Part shown: one piece after another, positions 60,021 through 64,000 of the stretch
Position numbering within the stretch: the first letter of the stretch is position 1
Layout of the letters: every line of letters begins with the position of its first letter
Assembly (NCBI GenBank): GCA_035772735.1
Contig: JASDFA010000016.1
Span: 145,898,501-145,962,500 of the forward strand
Reading direction: 5' to 3'
Source: Datura wrightii
Taxonomy: Eukaryota > Streptophyta > Magnoliopsida > Solanales > Solanaceae
Length of the DNA stretch: 64,000 nt
The notes under the pieces: model-generated
What the model was told of the DNA's origin: nothing
Seen by the model: only the letters and a program-made list of their open reading frames with translations
Database searches by the model: none
Program-made: the position numbers and the translations under genes

Positions 60021-62139
60021 CTATATACTTGTCTTAAAGCCTCTAAAACATAAGATGGTTTGATGGGACAACATCCCTAACTAACCCGACCAAAACTGAA
60101 CATAAGCAACATGAATGTCAATCAAATGACCCTCGAAACATCAGGACTCACCAATAAGCTGGAAGCGTAAGCTGAGATGGACTTAGAATGAGGATGAGCC
60201 TGAGATTCGGACCCTGTATCATGAAACGATACAACATAGAAAGTATGCGATCAGTACGTGGAATGTACTGAGTATGCAAGGTAAGTAAAATGGACATTTT
60301 AAAAGTAAAGTAAACTCATAAGTAGACATAGGAGAAGGACATCATGCTTACATCAAAGTCGTCGTAATAAATATAAGGCTGAAGACTTTCAGATAATTCA
60401 TAATCATTCATTATCATAATCATATGTAACTTTATCGAAATATAACTTGAGCCAATAATATAAACATAACATTTCATAAAAACATGCGGAACAATGGGAG
60501 GACTCGTCATAACTGACACCATCATGGTAGAGCATTTCATGATGCCCCACTATCTTGCTCAAGTGGGCACAGCCGACCTTGTCTTACCAGGCGAGGGTTG
60601 TTCATAAGGCGTGATATCACATTTGAGGGGATCATTATCAATACATCATATCATTAGAAACCCATGGTGGCACGTGGTTATGAGACATCGGCGTAGTCCT
60701 TTGAACGCTGGGCTGCTCGGTGCTAGACACGACTCCCAAAAACATGCATATAGGCTCATACATAAATCATTAACATCATGCATTAAGATTTGTTTGCTAG
60801 AAAATAACATTTATTATCATTGATCCCCTTTAAACATACTTAGCCAAGAATCAAAGGCCCATTTTCATCGGCCAACATCATAAATCAGTAAAACATGTGT
60901 TTTGTTTCATAAATCATAATTCATTCTTCAACATGTGGACATTTCCTAATACTTCATCATATTCAATTCTTTCAAAAAAAAATGCTCATAAACATGGGTA
61001 TCTTGAAAATCATGCTTTTCTATCATGAATAAAACTCAAATTATAGAGTATTTATCATAAATCATGGCTTCCATGAACTTTCATCAAATGAGCAATTTGG
61101 ATTTAAAAGATTGAAACATGATTAAAAGAAAATTAATGATAAACCTATCCATTATTCATAATTCAATAATTAAAACTCAATTAGATCATACCCATAAAGA
61201 GAAATCACATTTTCATGAACTAGGATAAAACCCCACAGACTTGAATCGGATGTTCAAGATTTAAATCGAAATTGGGCATGGGTGAGGAAGAATTCCACCC
61301 ATTTTAAATCCCTACATACCTGGGTATGGATGGACCCAAAGTTCCTTGAACACCCACAAAGAAATTGATGAACATTTGGGGAAGAAGGCCTTCAATATCC
61401 CAAAAACCTCTCTAAGCTTTTGCATGAGAATGGGCATGCATAAAGGACTTAACTCATATTATCATACTCAGAAAATATCCAAAATGTCATAGTTTAGGGG
61501 ATAAAAGCATATATAGGTCGAAAATTCCATTAAAATAGTTTCCCTGAAAACGTGCCGCCGACGGACCAACGACCGATCCAACGGGTCGTGACAACATACC
61601 ATGACTCGTGGTATCGAGTCGTTGAGTCCACTACTATATCTCATGCCTCGAATCCTTCCCACGAATCATTAGGATGAGTCATGACTTCGAAGGACGAGTC
61701 ATTGGATCAACCATCATCAACTCCTTGACCAAATCTGGCTTTCCTTCCCACGAGCCTCACTTCGACTCGTGGTGACTTCCAATGAGTCATGGATTCCATC
61801 CGTTGTTTGCACTGGAACCTTCAACCCATGAACAACGACTAGAAACAATGGTTCATACCTCTTAACCATGAATCATGGGATGCCCTGTTACTTCCTCCTC
61901 AACCTAAGTCCAACCTCCCCACGACTGGTGATAATGACTCGTTGTTCCCACCAATGGGTCATTACGCCGTCCATTGTCTCCACTATTTCCCTGACTTTCC
62001 AAACCACAACAAGTAGTGACGACCCGTGGTACCCTACCACAAGTCGTAGGGTCGTCCGTTTTATGATATTTTTTCCAATTTTCTGCACTTTTCAAATTTA
62101 ACTCCCGGATTTACTCTTGGCCCTTTGCGGGGTATTACT
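60021..62139 (-). repeat. Element E 5' LTR, outer part
   Basis: Continues the E LTR after element F (ctatatacttg..., compare 42785) to ggggtattact at 62139, followed by GTTTT. No gene; the short ORFs are not conserved with the 3' LTR. Confidence 0.85.
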
Positions 62140-63844
62140 GTTTTCAGGAAAGATTCATTAAGGGAATTTTCGATTTTTCCATGCTATAAGTCCCTAAACT
62201 ACGTCGTTTTAGCTTATGAAAGGTGGACTTTTAGAGGGATAATCTATTCTATGTCCTCATTCATGCATGCAAGAGAATAGAGAGGTGATCAATGGGTTAT
62301 TTAAGGCTTCCCTCTTCAAATCCTTCCAATTCCTTCTTGGGCATTCAAGGGAGAGTAATAATCAGTTATTTTCAAGTATGTAGGGTTAAGAATGGGTGTT
62401 TTATTTCACACCCATGCCAATTCTCTATTAATTCATGAAAATCTATCAAGAATCTCATGGGATTTTAATTCAAATCTTGTGGAATTTTAATGATTTACCA
62501 ATGGTTATTTTAAAATTGTGATTTAAATTATATTTTATGAATTTTTATCATATTTTAAAACTATTTTGATTATCAAATTATTGATTTCTATTTCTACTAA
62601 ATTAAGCCTAATTATGTAAGATCTATGATGAATCGATTTATGATCTTCTCTTCAATTGTTGATATTTACTAACCCATAATGATTTATAATTTGATATATG
62701 AATTTATTCAATTTTTCATCATTATTTGAGGATTTACAAGTTACATGTATGATCTACTAGTATGCATGAATCCTATGATTTATGAATTGATGTTTTGGCC
62801 GACTAACGGGCCTTGATTCATGGCTTGTTCAAGTATTTACAAGCATGTTTATGATTATCATGATTTAACTATCCCGTGAACTCATTCATATTATACTATA
62901 AGCACTATATAAGTTTTAGGAGTAATATCAAACACCGAGTAGGTTCGGGGCCCAGGTTCTGCCCCGGACCTTATAAACTACGTGACACCGTTGGTATGTT
63001 GGGACCTCCCTTGTGACTGTCCCCGGCACGGTTGGCCCTCTTCATGGTGATATCACACTTTTATGGTTCTACTCTTGGCAAGGTACGAACGACCTCCTGA
63101 CTAGGCTTACAAGTCGGGCTCCATGTGTGCTCATATGGGGTATGTTGATTAAGAGAAGTCTCCCACTGTTCCTCATGATTTATGCATGATCATTATTATG
63201 TACTTTGGCTCAAGTCATGTTAAACAAAGCTTTTCTCCTATAATTATTATTACTTTTGTATTATGAATGTTTTGAAAACCTTGAGGCTTATGTTATGTTA
63301 TGAAGTTTATGATATGAGCATGATGTCCTACTCTTATGATCATTTATGAGCTTTTATATATTTTAAATATCCGTTTTACTTACCTTGCATACTCGGTTCA
63401 TTACACGTACTGACCACATACTTTTTATGTTGTACCATCTTAAAGTACAGGTTCTGGCTCTCAAGCTCATCCTCATATCTAGACTCCCTCCAGAGTGTAC
63501 TTTTAGCTTACTGGTGAGTCCTCATGTTTCAAGTGCCATTGACAGATACTCATGCTACTTTATGTTTCAGTACTTGCCGGGTTAGTTGGGGGTGTTGTCC
63601 CACAACCCATTATATCCAGTAGAGGCTTTCAGATAGGGTGTAGTACTCAGCCTGTGTATTTCTAGTGATTTCATATGTCAGGATATGCTATGTCACGTTT
63701 ACATTTTTGTTATGTTCTTTTTTATGTTTAGTGTTCTGCTTAATGAGAGTGAAGTTAGCTATGCTCATGCTATGGGTCAACTTGGTGCCTCTCGGGGTTC
63801 CTTGTACCATGTTTACGATCTGGCTCTACTCTCGGGTTGTGACA
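62140..63844 (+). repeat. Element D 3' LTR, right part
   Basis: Resumes the D LTR at gttttcaggaaagattc (compare 6376) and runs to TTGTGACA at 63844. Together with 42010-42597 it makes ~2.29 kb, equal to the 5' LTR. No gene. Confidence 0.85.
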
Positions 63845-63849
63845 TTAGT
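63845..63849. repeat. Target-site duplication of element D, right (TTAGT)
   Basis: TTAGT directly after the D 3' LTR, matching 5785-5789. Confidence 0.8.
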
Positions 63850-64000
63850 AGCACAACAGAAAAGAATGACAATTTTCCCTTAAGAAGGACGTAAATCCAT
63901 CCATCATCGAGAAAAATCATACATTCTAAGCACATGGGTTACTCAGATTTCACCCCCAACTAGTATTTCAACACATCAGACATATGCATGAGATAGAGAA
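63850..64000. other. Flanking DNA to the right of element D
   Basis: About 150 bp with no ORF and no clear similarity to the elements here. Joined to 5517-5784 it would be the pre-insertion locus. Confidence 0.5.

Larger units (their letters stand above)
42598..62139 (-). mobile_element. Element E: Ty3/Gypsy chromovirus of the D family, minus strand
   Basis: A complete but decayed element inserted in D's 3' LTR, flanked by GTTTT. From right to left: 5' LTR (60021-62139 and 49942-50129, split by element F), primer site, gag, protease, RT, RNase H, integrase, chromodomain-like tail and 3' LTR (42598-44900). Its LTRs are the reverse complement of D's, so D and E belong to one family in opposite orientations. 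Confidence 0.9.
5790..63844 (+). mobile_element. Element D: Ty3/Gypsy chromovirus (Tekay/Del-like), host of the nest
   Basis: An LTR retrotransposon about 58 kb long as it stands, because other elements are nested in it. D's own DNA is 5790-9026 (5' LTR, leader, gag), 39238-42597 (pol and start of the 3' LTR) and 62140-63844 (rest of the 3' LTR). An initiator-Met-type primer site follows the 5' LTR, pol order is RT-RNase H-integrase, and a chromodomain-like tail ends pol. The end of gag, the protease and the first part of RT are missing between 9026 and 39238, lost with the B/C junction. Confidence 0.85.

Overview
This window is plant repeat DNA: about 64 kb of nested LTR retrotransposons and integrated, broken copies of a plant pararetrovirus (family Caulimoviridae). 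I find no ordinary host gene, rRNA gene, tRNA gene or CRISPR array. The plant identity is secure: chromovirus-type Ty3/Gypsy pol with an initiator-tRNA-Met primer site, Athila-type gag with a tRNA-Asp primer site, and a caulimovirid polyprotein. The styles of the elements suggest a eudicot, perhaps Solanaceae, but that is only an inference from recall.

Nesting, outside to inside. Element D, a Ty3/Gypsy chromovirus on the + strand, spans 5790-63844 between 5-bp target duplications TTAGT. Its 5' LTR is 5790-8080, its broken gag 8292-9026, its pol 39238-41768, and its 3' LTR is split into 42010-42597 and 62140-63844. Element E, a minus-strand relative of D, sits in D's 3' LTR (42598-62139, duplication GTTTT). 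Element F, an Athila-like minus-strand element without pol, sits in E's 5' LTR (50130-60015, duplication GAGCA). Element B, a relative of F, sits in D's gag (9027-37725) and is followed by a fragment of a further relative, C (37726-39237). A pararetrovirus cluster (12305-31826) sits inside the second reading frame of B, between 27-bp direct repeats. To the left, outside D, a fourth virus fragment (1-1911) abuts a short member of the F/B family, element A (1912-5516).

The pararetrovirus. It has a long ORF1 of about 1,803 codons: a 30K-type movement protein, coat protein with a CCHC zinc knuckle, aspartic protease, reverse transcriptase and RNase H. A 416-aa ORF2 overlaps the end of ORF1 by 38 nt. 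This layout resembles florendoviruses or petuviruses (inference). Copy 1 (12305-16379) has an in-frame deletion of about 3.3 kb. Copy 2 (16380-24258) follows it head to tail. Copy 3 (24259-31826) faces copy 2 tail to tail, giving an inverted repeat with arms of about 7.5 kb. All ORF1 copies carry stops, deletions or truncation. Only ORF2 of copy 0 reads through without a break.

F and B encode a gag-protease ORF and a second ORF resembling the 'putative plant transposon protein' domain, but no reverse transcriptase or integrase, so they would need enzymes from another element. A keeps the LTR and 3' region but carries only a small Cys-rich ORF. The sequence features most worth a second look are the giant viral inverted repeat, the 27-bp duplication, the flipped primer-binding site, a GC-rich palindromic module shared by LTR and internal DNA of the F/B family, a possible CUG start for gag, and element A's Cys-rich ORF.
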